Shown piece after piece: positions 15,206-23,195 of a stretch of DNA of 48,933 bases (its first letter is position 1; each line of letters begins with the position of its first letter). The notes beneath the pieces are model-generated. The model searched no databases and was not told the origin of the DNA. It saw only the letters and a program-made list of their open reading frames with translations. The position numbers and the translations under genes are program-made. Source of the stretch: SVTX01 sp045602385 (GTDB taxonomy: Bacteria > Bacillota > Clostridia > Oscillospirales > CAG-272); contig JAZSBL010000020.1 of the NCBI GenBank assembly GCA_045602385.1, positions 1-48,933 on the forward strand. Direction: 5' to 3'.

Positions 15206-17605
15206 ATGAATCTTTCACTTAAATGGTTACATGATTTTACAAACACCGACGGTATTTCCACAAAGGAATACTGCGACAGAATGACCGATACCGGCTCTAA
15301 GGTCGAGGGCTATGAGGTCCTTGGCGAGGATATAAGCAACGTAGTTGTAGGTAAGGTCGTTTCTATGGAGCGCCACCCCAACTCCGATCACCTCTGGATC
15401 TGCCAGATCGACATCGGCAGCGAGGTAACGCAGATAGTAACAGGCGCGCAGAATGTGCACGAGGGAGATATAGTTCCCGCGGCTATTCCCGTGGCACACC
15501 TCCCCGGTGATGTTACAATCAAGGATGGTAAACTCCGCGGCGTCGAGTCGCACGGTATGCTCTGCTCTATCGCCGAGCTCAATCTCACGCTCCACGATAT
15601 GCCCGAGGCTTGCGAGGACGGAATACTCATTCTCGGCAAGGAATACGAGGACAAGATCGGAATGGACATAAAGGATGCTCTTATGCTTAACGACACAGTC
15701 GTTGAGTTTGAGATCACCTCCAACCGCCCCGATTGCCTCTCGGTTATCGGACTTGCGCGCGAGACCGCGATCAGCTTTGATAAGCCCCTCTCTATCCCCG
15801 CTCCCGTCGTAAAGGACACGAATGACGGCGACAAGATAGACAATTACCTCTCGGTTAAGATCAGCGATAGCGACCTTTGCTTCCGCTATGCCGCAAAGGT
15901 GGTTAAAAACGTAAAGATCGCCCCCTCTCCGCTTTGGCTTAGAATGAGACTCCGCGCGGCAGGTGTGCGCCCGATAAACAATATCGTAGATATCACAAAC
16001 TACGTAATGCTTGAATACGGTCAGCCCATGCACGCGTTTGACTACGCAATGCTTGACGGCTCGGCTATCAACGTCCGTCGCGCAAACGACGGCGAGCTCT
16101 TCAAGTCGCTTGACGACAAGGACCATACTCTTGATTCCTCTATGCTCGTTATCGCTGACGAAAAGAAGGCATGCGCGCTTGCAGGCGTTATGGGCGGCGC
16201 AAACAGTGAGATCAAGGATACGACCGCAACAGTCGTATTTGAGTCTGCTTGCTTTGACGGCCCCTCGGTACGCGTTACCGCCAAGAAGAACGGCATGAGA
16301 ACAGAGTCCTCCGCGCGCTTTGAGAAGGGTCTTGACCCCGAGAACTGCATAGGCGGACTTCTCCGCGCATGCGAGCTCGTGCAGATGCTCGGCGCAGGAG
16401 ACGTAGTTGACGGACTTATCGACGTTTACCCCACAAAGCCCGAAGCAGTGGTTCTTCCTCTCGAGGTCGAGAAGATAAATAAGTTCCTTGGTGTTGACCT
16501 TTCCCGTGAATATATGGTGAGCGTTCTTGAACGCCTTGAGTGCAAGATCGAGGGCGACAATATCATCGTTCCCTCCTTCAGGCACGACTTGACCTGCATG
16601 CAGGACGTCGCAGAGGAGATCATCCGTATCTACGGCTATAACAATATCAAATCCACCTGTATCTACGCAGAAACGACACAGGGCGGCAGGACACCTAAGC
16701 AGCAGTACGAGGTTGACTGTGAGCATATGCTCTACGGCATGGGCTTTGACCAGATCCAGACCTTCTCATTCATCAGCCCCAAGTACTACGACAAGGCAAG
16801 AATGGATGCAAATTCCCCTCTACGCCGCTCGGTAGTAATCAGCAATCCTCTCGGCGAGGATACAAGCGTAATGAGAACCGTTGCACTTCCCTCCATGCTT
16901 GAGGTGGTTGCAAGAAACATCAACTTCTCAAACGAGGACGTTCGCCTCTTTGAGATGGCGGCAACGTATATTCCCTCCGAGAACACAGAGGAGCTTCCGA
17001 CAGAAAACAAGGTGCTCACTCTTGCCGCTTACGGTAAGGGCGAGGATTTCTACACGCTCAAGGGCGTAGTTGAGAATATCCTTGAGTCCGCAGGAATCAA
17101 GGGCGCAAAGTTCGTGTCCTACTCCGATGACGCGGCATTCCATCCCGGCAGATGCGCTAAGGTCGTCACAGCTGACGGTGCAGAGCTTGGCGTGTTCGGT
17201 CAGATCCACCCCCTCACTGCAAAGTACTACGGCGTTGACACCGTAATCTATGCCGCCGAGCTTTCCTTCGATGCAATATTTGATAACTCCGATATGACCA
17301 TCGACTACAAGCCCCTTCCCAAGTTCCCCGCAGTTTCCCGCGACTTCTCATTCATTTGCGACGAATCGCTCGAGGTCGGCGCGATCGAAGAAATCATGGC
17401 AAAGGCGGCAGGCAAGCTTTGTGAGGGTGTTAAGCTCTTTGACGTATTCCGCGGCGAGAAGATCGGCGAGGGCAAGAAGAGTGTTGCGTTCCGCGTAATT
17501 CTCCGCGCTCCCGACCGTACGCTTACCGTCGAGGAAGCCGATAAGGTTTCAAATAAGATCATCAAGGATCTTGCATTCAAGCTTGGTCTTAATATCAGAG
17601 GTTGA
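15206..17605 (+). CDS. pheT: Phenylalanyl-tRNA synthetase beta subunit
   Basis: Large subunit of PheRS, 799 residues, the usual length. In order: an N-terminal tRNA-binding (EMAP-like) domain at about 40-150 with MERHPNSDHLW and IVTGAQNV; a B3/B4 editing domain at about 205-380 that hydrolyses mischarged Tyr-tRNA; a B5 domain near 400-475; a catalytic-like core at 480-690; and a C-terminal anticodon-binding FDX-ACB domain at about 706-799, beginning near KFPAVSRDFSF. AAAGGAG sits before the ATG. The gene is co-transcribed with pheS behind the T-box, and ynzC follows after 4 bp. A 499-codon frame on the opposite strand is a codon-bias shadow. Confidence 0.97.
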   Translation: MNLSLKWLHDFTNTDGISTKEYCDRMTDTGSKVEGYEVLGEDISNVVVGKVVSMERHPNSDHLWICQIDIGSEVTQIVTGAQNVHEGDIVPAAIPVAHLPGDVTIKDGKLRGVESHGMLCSIAELNLTLHDMPEACEDGILILGKEYEDKIGMDIKDALMLNDTVVEFEITSNRPDCLSVIGLARETAISFDKPLSIPAPVVKDTNDGDKIDNYLSVKISDSDLCFRYAAKVVKNVKIAPSPLWLRMRLRAAGVRPINNIVDITNYVMLEYGQPMHAFDYAMLDGSAINVRRANDGELFKSLDDKDHTLDSSMLVIADEKKACALAGVMGGANSEIKDTTATVVFESACFDGPSVRVTAKKNGMRTESSARFEKGLDPENCIGGLLRACELVQMLGAGDVVDGLIDVYPTKPEAVVLPLEVEKINKFLGVDLSREYMVSVLERLECKIEGDNIIVPSFRHDLTCMQDVAEEIIRIYGYNNIKSTCIYAETTQGGRTPKQQYEVDCEHMLYGMGFDQIQTFSFISPKYYDKARMDANSPLRRSVVISNPLGEDTSVMRTVALPSMLEVVARNINFSNEDVRLFEMAATYIPSENTEELPTENKVLTLAAYGKGEDFYTLKGVVENILESAGIKGAKFVSYSDDAAFHPGRCAKVVTADGAELGVFGQIHPLTAKYYGVDTVIYAAELSFDAIFDNSDMTIDYKPLPKFPAVSRDFSFICDESLEVGAIEEIMAKAAGKLCEGVKLFDVFRGEKIGEGKKSVAFRVILRAPDRTLTVEEADKVSNKIIKDLAFKLGLNIRG

Positions 17606-17609
17606 TAAT

Positions 17610-17822
17610 ATGGAGGAGATCGTAAGCGAAAGAACGAAAAAGCTCAACGAGTACGCACGCAGGATCAAGGCGGGAGAAACGCTGAGCCCGGAGGAGCTTG
17701 CAGACCGCGACAAACTCAGAGCCGAGTATATCGCAGAGTTCCGCAAAAATTTCCGCGCACAGCTTGATAATACCGTCATACAGTATCCCGACGGAACAAA
17801 AAAGAGCCTCAAAAAAGACTGA
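17610..17822 (+). CDS. ynzC: DUF896 (YnzC-like) protein
   Basis: 70-residue cytoplasmic protein of the DUF896 family, known from YnzC of Bacillus subtilis, a small helical-hairpin protein of unknown role. The family pattern is clear: an N-terminal helix with ERTKKLNEYARRIK, a turn with GETLSPEEL, then a second helix with LRAEYIAEFRKNFRAQLDN. AGAGGT overlaps the pheT stop and precedes the ATG at 17610. It ends the pheST unit before a strong terminator. Confidence 0.9.
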   Translation: MEEIVSERTKKLNEYARRIKAGETLSPEELADRDKLRAEYIAEFRKNFRAQLDNTVIQYPDGTKKSLKKD

Positions 17823-17827
17823 ATTCA

Positions 17828-17857
17828 AAAGGGGAAAGCCGCGGCTTTCCCCTTTTT
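17828..17857 (+). terminator. Intrinsic terminator of pheST-ynzC
   Basis: AAAGGGGAAAGCC pairs with GGCTTTCCCCTTT around a tight loop, ending in a T-run. Confidence 0.9.
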
Positions 17858-17875
17858 ATGTACTATAAATACATC

Positions 17876-17904
17876 TTGACTTTTAAATAAAAAAAGTATA
17901 TAAT
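17876..17904 (+). promoter_or_regulatory. Promoter of the RNHCP-ruvX unit
   Basis: TTGACT (17876-17881), 17 bp, TATAAT (17899-17904). Confidence 0.85.
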
Positions 17905-17939
17905 TATAATGTATTGATTTGTGCTTGCGGAGGAATATC

Positions 17940-18275
17940 ATGGAAAGCAAAAGATTTTCTAAAAATGATAATGGCTTTATCTGCGCCCATTGCGGCAAAG
18001 AGGTCAAGCCCCTCGGATATACCTCGCGCAACCATTGTCCATTCTGCCTCTGGTCGCTCCACCTTGATATAAATCCGGGTGACCGCGCCTGCGAGTGTAA
18101 AGCACCCATGGAGCCGGTAAAGGTAATAACCGATCCCAAAAAGGGCTATATAATCATTCACAGATGCACAGGCTGCGGCGAGATACACCGCAATAAGGCG
18201 GCTCACGAGGCCAAGGAGCAGCCCGATAGCCTGAAGCTGCTCATCAAGCTCACCTCGGCCGAATTCAAATTCTGA
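17940..18275 (+). CDS. RNHCP domain protein
   Basis: 111-residue protein of the RNHCP family, named for the conserved run seen here as SRNHCPFCLWSLHLD. Two cysteine pairs (CAHC near 15-18 and CPFC) plus a later CTGC and a CEC group suggest one or two zinc ribbons, so a nucleic-acid-binding role is likely. The family function is not known. GGAGG nine bases ahead decides the ATG at 17940. ruvX follows after 14 bp. Confidence 0.88.
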   Translation: MESKRFSKNDNGFICAHCGKEVKPLGYTSRNHCPFCLWSLHLDINPGDRACECKAPMEPVKVITDPKKGYIIIHRCTGCGEIHRNKAAHEAKEQPDSLKLLIKLTSAEFKF

Positions 18276-18289
18276 TTTTGGAGAAATAA

Positions 18290-18751
18290 ATGCAAAGAAT
18301 AAAAGAAACACAGGGTAAGATACTCGGAGTTGACTTTGGAGATAAGCGCACAGGACTTGCCGTATCCGATAAAACAAGATTTCTTGCATCGGGTATTGGA
18401 CAGATCAGCGTTGGCGGAATGCAAAAGACCGCAGAGAAAATATGCGAAATAATCAAATCCGAAAACGTCACGGGCGGCATAGTTGTGGGACTCCCCGTAA
18501 ATATGAACGGCTCACACGGTCCTCGCGCCGAGCACGCCGAGAAATTCGCGTCAATACTCGGCACAAAAATGGCGGAATGCGGCCTTGATATGCCTATTGT
18601 TATGATGGACGAAAGAATGACAACAATGGCGGCTTCGCGCTACCTCAATGAAACCGACACCCGCGGTCAGAAAAGGAAAAACGTTATAGATACACTATCG
18701 GCGCAGATAATCCTTCAAAACGCGCTTGACAGACTTAAAAATATGAACTAA
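18290..18751 (+). CDS. ruvX: RuvX/YqgF family Holliday junction resolvase-like nuclease
   Basis: 153-residue RNase H-fold protein of the YqgF family, implicated in pre-16S rRNA 5' processing in Escherichia coli and resembling RuvC resolvases. Conserved acidic positions are in GVDFGDKRTGLAVSD, in VVGLPVNMNGS, in MDERMTT and in the C-terminal KRKNVIDTLSAQIIL, where Asp is the last catalytic residue. The length is typical (about 140-155). It sits between the RNHCP gene and two unrecognised membrane-protein genes with 11-14 bp gaps, all in one direction. Confidence 0.93.
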   Translation: MQRIKETQGKILGVDFGDKRTGLAVSDKTRFLASGIGQISVGGMQKTAEKICEIIKSENVTGGIVVGLPVNMNGSHGPRAEHAEKFASILGTKMAECGLDMPIVMMDERMTTMAASRYLNETDTRGQKRKNVIDTLSAQIILQNALDRLKNMN

Positions 18752-18762
18752 AGGAGAAAAGT

Positions 18763-19485
18763 ATGGCCTACAAAAAATACAAATGGCGAATAGCGGGATT
18801 CATTTTCAAAGGAATCTGCCTTTTGCTTATTGCCGCCCTGCTTATACTTTTACTCTTCAGAATAATAGACAGCAAACACGACCCCCGAGAGATGAACACA
18901 GTCATTGCAAATGACCGTCTGGTTGCCGCGTATAACGAAAAAGGCGAAGAGCTTGATATGTTCTCGCAGGAGCATACAATATTTACACGCGGAGAAAACA
19001 ACTACGGCTATTTTGCCGTCACTCAATCACTGATAATACGTGATATAGACCAGATACAGTTCGTGCTTCGATATAATAACAGCACACTTAAGTACACCAA
19101 AGAGGACTATGATCTCCCGGAGATTCCCTCTCGAGGTGATAACGTCTACGACGTTACACTGACGGTTATGTACGATCTCACCCCCGATAATACCGCGGAT
19201 AACGACGGCAAGACCCCCGGGGCGGTGGCGTATGAAAGATTCTTTTCAAGCGATATGGTCTCCGCGCAAAAGACCCTTTACAATTACAGAAAATTCGTAT
19301 TTGACGACATCAAGATAGACGATTCCGTAATAGCGGTCTACGCTGATTTCTACTACGTCGGGGATATCAATTACGACGCTACACCGTACGGAAGCCTCTT
19401 GATCTACCACAACGAGGAAGACGAGATCAAATACTCATTTTCAAAAAACGACATCAAGACCCTGAAGGCGTATACAACAGATTGA
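18763..19485 (+). CDS. Membrane-anchored protein with external domain, unrecognised
   Basis: 240-residue protein that I cannot assign. A basic N-terminus is followed by one strong membrane helix at about 14-34 (LLLIAALLILLLF), and then a roughly 200-residue polar domain rich in beta-prone segments and Tyr/Asp, predicted to face the outside. There are no cysteines in the external part and no recognisable catalytic motif. AAGGAG precedes the ATG. It lies 11 bp after ruvX and 10 bp before the HELSH membrane protein, so the two probably work as a pair, for example as substrate or chaperone and protease. That is inference from adjacency. Confidence 0.8.
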   Translation: MAYKKYKWRIAGFIFKGICLLLIAALLILLLFRIIDSKHDPREMNTVIANDRLVAAYNEKGEELDMFSQEHTIFTRGENNYGYFAVTQSLIIRDIDQIQFVLRYNNSTLKYTKEDYDLPEIPSRGDNVYDVTLTVMYDLTPDNTADNDGKTPGAVAYERFFSSDMVSAQKTLYNYRKFVFDDIKIDDSVIAVYADFYYVGDINYDATPYGSLLIYHNEEDEIKYSFSKNDIKTLKAYTTD

Positions 19486-19495
19486 GGATAACACT

Positions 19496-20305
19496 ATGAA
19501 TTTTTTATCAGGATTTTTAATGCAGATAATATCAACCGCGGGAATAATATTCCTTTTCGGTTGGATAATCGCCCTTTTGCGCCACGGATTTTGCAGAGTG
19601 ACAGGCAGAGGCGGACCTGTTATACTTCTTATAACAGGAATTATCGGCACTCCTATACATGAGCTTAGTCACGCTTTAATGTGTCTCATATTCGGCCACA
19701 AAATAACCGACATGAAGCTTTATGATCCGTCGGCGGAGGACGGGGCCCTCGGATACGTCAGCCACACGTACAGAAAAAGAAACGTATATCATCAGATAGG
19801 CAACTTCTTTATCGGCGTAGCGCCGGTGTTGCTCGGAGGACTGCTTATAATTCTGCTTCTTTCCCTGTTTTTGCCCGATGCATATGATACCATCGCATCG
19901 GAAATAGACACCTTGAGTACCGCAGATCCCGGCTCTTTCCCCATCGTTGAGTTCTTCTCATTTGTGGGGACATCAATATCGGTGATCTTTTCGGGCGATA
20001 GCCTGTCAAGCTGGCAGGGCTGGATATTTATAATCCTTGCGCTTACCATTTCCACACACATGGAAATGAGCGGAGCAGACATAAGGAGCGGACTTCGCGG
20101 CTTGGTGTTCCTGCTTGTCGTAATGCTTGTTACAAACGGACTGATATATCTCGTCTCACCCGATGCATTCTCGACTATTACCGCTTCTGTCGTATCATTC
20201 GGACTTGCAATTGCGGCAATATTGTCAATATCCGCACTGTTCTTGATATTACTTTTATTGATAGCATTAATAATACGCGGAATAGGCAAAATCTTCGCAA
20301 GATAA
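19496..20305 (+). CDS. Polytopic membrane protein with HELSH metalloprotease-like motif
   Basis: 269-residue membrane protein with about six hydrophobic segments (roughly 8-28, 41-52, 103-126, 155-175, 176-190, 203-221, 228-262; some may merge). The zinc-protease motif HExxH appears as HELSH at 55-59 inside GTPIHELSHALMCLIFGHK, the context seen in intramembrane M50-type proteases. A second conserved-looking block, STHMEMSGADI at 186-196, offers His188, Glu190 and Asp195 as a possible third ligand. The classical M50 LDG/NPDG motif is missing. I infer a membrane-embedded metallopeptidase or a metal-binding relic; no family name is claimed. It is the last gene of the RNHCP-ruvX unit. Confidence 0.82.
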   Translation: MNFLSGFLMQIISTAGIIFLFGWIIALLRHGFCRVTGRGGPVILLITGIIGTPIHELSHALMCLIFGHKITDMKLYDPSAEDGALGYVSHTYRKRNVYHQIGNFFIGVAPVLLGGLLIILLLSLFLPDAYDTIASEIDTLSTADPGSFPIVEFFSFVGTSISVIFSGDSLSSWQGWIFIILALTISTHMEMSGADIRSGLRGLVFLLVVMLVTNGLIYLVSPDAFSTITASVVSFGLAIAAILSISALFLILLLLIALIIRGIGKIFAR

Positions 20306-20314
20306 TATTAAATA

Positions 20315-20344
20315 AAACAGCACCGACATCCGTCGGTGCTGTTT
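20315..20344. terminator. Bidirectional terminator
   Basis: AAACAGCACCGAC and GTCGGTGCTGTTT form a 13-bp stem around a four-base loop, between convergent genes ending at 20305 and 20348. T-rich sequence follows on both strands. Confidence 0.92.
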
Positions 20345-20347
20345 CAT

Positions 20348-20725
20348 TTATTCTTCTTCAAAATTAAACTCTGTATAAAGCTTATCAAGCTTGTAGAACT
20401 CTCTCGCCTCGCGATCGAATACGTGAACGATAACACTCGCGTAGTCAAGCACTCTCCACGAACTGCCCGAGCCACCGTCACTTCTCAAGGCGTCGATTCC
20501 CGCCTCGGAAAGCTTGTACTCCACCTCGTCTGCAAGCGCGCGCACGTGAGTCGAGGAGGTACCGTTTGCAAGAACGAAATAGTCTGCAATAACAGTCTTG
20601 TCACCAACCTTGATTACCTTTACGTCTTTTCCCTTTTTATTGTCAAGTATCTCTGCGATAGCCTCTGCAATAGCCTCAGGCTCTGCACCTACAAGAGATC
20701 TTATTTCCTGCTTGTTCTCTTCCAT
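20348..20725 (-). CDS. rsfS: Ribosomal silencing factor RsfS (Iojap family)
   Basis: 125-residue protein that binds ribosomal protein L14 and blocks subunit joining, slowing translation in starvation. Family blocks are VIADYFVLANGTSSTHVRAL near the centre, and DGGSGSSWRVLDYASVIVHVF, where the WxxxDY segment contacts L14. AAGGAA precedes the ATG at 20725. It is the last gene of the long minus-strand block and follows yqeK by 15 bp, as in most Firmicutes (nadD-yqeK-rsfS). Confidence 0.95.
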   Translation of the reverse strand: MEENKQEIRSLVGAEPEAIAEAIAEILDNKKGKDVKVIKVGDKTVIADYFVLANGTSSTHVRALADEVEYKLSEAGIDALRSDGGSGSSWRVLDYASVIVHVFDREAREFYKLDKLYTEFNFEEE

Positions 20726-20740
20726 TTCAGTTTCCTTATC

Positions 20741-21379
20741 TTAAGCGTTTATTTTTTTGTTGAGGCACTCCCATGCCTCTGCCGTCTCACGGCTGATCTG
20801 TCTGTTTCTTGCCTTGAGATCTGCGATCGTCATCTCAAAGGATCTGAGCATAACCCGATCAAGATGCGCAATCCGCTCATGCTCGTCCATGCTCTCAATA
20901 TCTACTCCCCAAAACATTTCACGAAGCGCAACACAATCGGGATATGTGCGCGTGCTGTCAATATAGTCGGATAGATATATTATTTTCTCTGATAAGCTCA
21001 TATCAGCTCTTCCCGTTGTGTGGTATCTCACCGCGCCTATGATCTCATCACTTGCCAGATGCGGATAAAGCTGCGGGATAATAAGCGATGCCGTATAAGA
21101 ATGCTGCGTAGAGGGGGCATTTTCCATATCCTCGGTCAATCCTTCGCCATAACGCAGAGCTATCGCTCTTTGCTCCTCAATGGATAGCTCCTTGGTAATG
21201 TCATGCAAAAGAGCCGCCGCCCTCAGAACATTCTTCTTTTGGGGGCAGTATATCTCCGCTATTTTAGCGGCCATATCCTCAACGCCCAGGGTGTGCCTAA
21301 GCCTTTTCTCCGACATCCTTGACGATATGCTTTCTCTTAACGATAAAAGCATCTCCTCGCTTATTTCCCTTATGCTCAT
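20741..21379 (-). CDS. yqeK: YqeK-like HD-domain Ap4A hydrolase
   Basis: 212-residue HD-superfamily phosphohydrolase. Family members split diadenosine tetraphosphate into two ADP. Metal-binding residues are visible at His29 (RLRHT), the HD pair 59-60 in ALLHDITKE, a histidine in TQHSYTAS, His in RYHTTG and Asp in LSDYIDSTR. The RVMLRSFE C-terminal helix is also typical. The ATG at 21379 overlaps the nadD stop by 4 bp (ATGA), indicating translational coupling. nadD and yqeK are adjacent in most Firmicutes. Confidence 0.93.
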   Translation of the reverse strand: MSIREISEEMLLSLRESISSRMSEKRLRHTLGVEDMAAKIAEIYCPQKKNVLRAAALLHDITKELSIEEQRAIALRYGEGLTEDMENAPSTQHSYTASLIIPQLYPHLASDEIIGAVRYHTTGRADMSLSEKIIYLSDYIDSTRTYPDCVALREMFWGVDIESMDEHERIAHLDRVMLRSFEMTIADLKARNRQISRETAEAWECLNKKINA

Positions 21380-21978
21380 TTGTAAAGTCCTCTCTCCTCT
21401 ATGTATTTCAAGACTTCACTGTCAATATACCTTGAAACGTCCTCTCCGTTTTTGATCATCGCCCGCAGCTCGGTTGATGAAATATCAATAACGGGGGAAT
21501 CCAGCTTGATTACATATTTACCGTATTTTTCAAAATACTCGGTATTTTTCTCAATGATCTTCGAATCAAGCGCGCTATCCTCTTCTCTGCGGATATAAAC
21601 GGGATAAGAGAGCTTGAATATCTCGTCCGCATCATCCCAGTCTCCGAGAGTAAGCATCATATCGGTACCGCAAAGCATAAACAGCCTGCGGTCATCTCCC
21701 GACATCTCGCGCAAGGTATCGATAGAATAGCTCTTGCCGCCTCTTCTTATCTCCATGTCGCTGACTATAATGCCCTCAACGTCGCGAAACGCGCGCCTGC
21801 ACATCTCTATGCGGTCATTTGCGCTTGCCGAATGATCCATTTCCTTGTGCGGACTCATACCCGTAGGTATAACGAACAGCACGTCAAGCCACATCTGATC
21901 TATAAAGGCCTTTGCGGCCTCTACGTGTCCCTTGTGTATCGGAGAAAAAGCTCCTCCGTATATTCCTACTCTAAGCAT
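21376..21978 (-). CDS. nadD: Nicotinate-nucleotide adenylyltransferase
   Basis: Converts nicotinate mononucleotide and ATP to deamido-NAD, a required NAD synthesis step. The 200-residue protein has the nucleotidyltransferase motif GGAFSPIHKGH at 8-18 and the C-terminal ISSTELR motif, both diagnostic. The IPTGMSPHK segment contributes to substrate binding. GAGGT precedes the ATG at 21978. It overlaps yqeK by 4 bp and sits 1 bp after yhbY. Confidence 0.96.
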   Translation of the reverse strand: MLRVGIYGGAFSPIHKGHVEAAKAFIDQMWLDVLFVIPTGMSPHKEMDHSASANDRIEMCRRAFRDVEGIIVSDMEIRRGGKSYSIDTLREMSGDDRRLFMLCGTDMMLTLGDWDDADEIFKLSYPVYIRREEDSALDSKIIEKNTEYFEKYGKYVIKLDSPVIDISSTELRAMIKNGEDVSRYIDSEVLKYIEERGLYK

Positions 21979-21979
21979 A

Positions 21980-22273
21980 TTACCTCGGTAGTATTATAGA
22001 TTTTTTCTCTGTTGATTCGCGATACAGAACTATCTTTTTGCCAACGCATGCAACGCCCTCAGCGCCAAGCGCCTCGCAAAGCTTTTCAAGCACCTCGCGG
22101 GGACTCTCGCCACAGTTTTCAAGCACCGTAAGCTTAACAAGCTCGCGCGCCTCAAGCGCGTCCGAGACCGTCTTTATAAGGTTTTCGGAAATTCCGCCCT
22201 TACCTACCTGCATTATTGCGGGACACGAAGCTCCAAGTCCGCGCAGATATGCTCTCTGTTTTGATGTTATCAT
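21980..22273 (-). CDS. yhbY: YhbY-type RNA-binding protein (CRM domain)
   Basis: 97-residue CRS1-YhbY (CRM) domain protein that associates with pre-50S ribosomal particles. The family opening LTSKQRAYLRGL is seen with I in place of the first L, then VGKGGIS corresponds to the conserved GKxG loop, and the C-terminal strand ends in GKKIVLYR. AGAGGAA precedes the ATG. It lies between rdgB and nadD with 1-3 bp gaps. Confidence 0.93.
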   Translation of the reverse strand: MITSKQRAYLRGLGASCPAIMQVGKGGISENLIKTVSDALEARELVKLTVLENCGESPREVLEKLCEALGAEGVACVGKKIVLYRESTEKKSIILPR

Positions 22274-22276
22274 TTT

Positions 22277-22882
22277 TCATTCCTCTATATTAAGTGTCTT
22301 AAGCTTTTGTGCAAAAAGCTTTATCGCGTTTGCCCTGTGGCTTACGCTATTTTTTTCCTCCTGTGTGACCTCTGCCAAGGTCTTACCAAAGGGCGCGTAA
22401 TAGAATAACGGATCGTAGCCAAAGCCACCGTTTCCGTGTCTTTCTTTTAGGATCTCACCCTCAACCTTGCCCCTTACTGTGAAGGGCTCAAGATTGTATT
22501 TTTGGGGGAAAACACAGGCAATGCAAGACACAAACCTCGCGTGTCTGTCATCCTTGCCCTCAAGGTTTTGTAGCAGATACGCATTGTTTGCCTCGTCGTC
22601 ACCGTGACCACCCGCATATCTTGCGGAATAAACACCGGGCGCACCGCCAAGTGAGTCAACCTCAAGGCCCGAGTCATCACCGACTCCGATATAGCCCGAC
22701 TCTGCCGCCACGCGCGCCTTGATCAGCGCATTTTCCTCAAAGGTAACACCGTCCTCCTCTATCTCGCCGTATATTCCGACATCGTCAAGAGAGAGGATCT
22801 CAATACCCTCAATGTACTGCGAAAGCAGAGCCTGAAGCTCTATCTTTTTCTTTTTATTTCTCGATGCTAATACTATCTTCAT
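22277..22882 (-). CDS. rdgB: XTP/dITP diphosphatase (RdgB/HAM1)
   Basis: House-cleaning pyrophosphatase that removes inosine and xanthosine triphosphates from the nucleotide pool. At 201 residues it has the normal length. Motifs are the N-terminal ASRNKKKK (substrate-binding SxNxxK), EENALIKA, the DDSGLEVDSL metal site at about 69-78 and GGFGYDPLF near the C-terminus. The ATG at 22882 is chosen because GGAAG lies 7 bp ahead and the conserved strand begins at once; earlier in-frame ATGs at 22888 and 22936 are less well placed. The start lies 29 bp inside the upstream small membrane protein gene. Confidence 0.95.
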   Translation of the reverse strand: MKIVLASRNKKKKIELQALLSQYIEGIEILSLDDVGIYGEIEEDGVTFEENALIKARVAAESGYIGVGDDSGLEVDSLGGAPGVYSARYAGGHGDDEANNAYLLQNLEGKDDRHARFVSCIACVFPQKYNLEPFTVRGKVEGEILKERHGNGGFGYDPLFYYAPFGKTLAEVTQEEKNSVSHRANAIKLFAQKLKTLNIEE

Positions 22883-23177
22883 TTTCATCTTCCGCTGATT
22901 CCTTATTTGTACCCACCCCGTATCGAGAAAGGTCAATAAGACTTACAGCTACATTGTGGTGTGTGCTGCCGTCTTTATTAACGCTTTTCTTGTAGCTTAC
23001 GCGACTAAGAAGACCATATCCATCAAAGCCCTCTCCCTTATGGATTCTAAAAACGGTAGGGACAAACGCCAATATAGCAGTAGTTATAGCCACCGTCTTA
23101 AATACGATCTTACCAACGTTTACTTCCTTTTGAGGCTCGCATTTGCATCCAAAAGAAGTGATATCTGAAAACTTCAT
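22854..23177 (-). CDS. Small single-pass membrane protein, unrecognised
   Basis: 107-residue protein I do not recognise. A short N-terminus contains a CKC pair at 11-13, one hydrophobic helix spans about 25-43, and a soluble tail ends in an acidic Glu/Asp-rich stretch. AGGAGA precedes the ATG at 23177. It is placed between ftsY and rdgB and overlaps rdgB by 29 bp, so it is translated in the same operon. The overlap and good ribosome-binding site argue that it is real; function is unknown. Confidence 0.72.
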   Translation of the reverse strand: MKFSDITSFGCKCEPQKEVNVGKIVFKTVAITTAILAFVPTVFRIHKGEGFDGYGLLSRVSYKKSVNKDGSTHHNVAVSLIDLSRYGVGTNKESAEDENEDSISIEK

Positions 23178-23195
23178 ATTATTTTCTCCTAGTGT

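Noticed and set aside
15227..16726. 499-codon minus-strand open frame
   Set aside because: Antisense to pheT; produced by codon bias. A similar 323-codon frame lies antisense to pheS (14176-15147).
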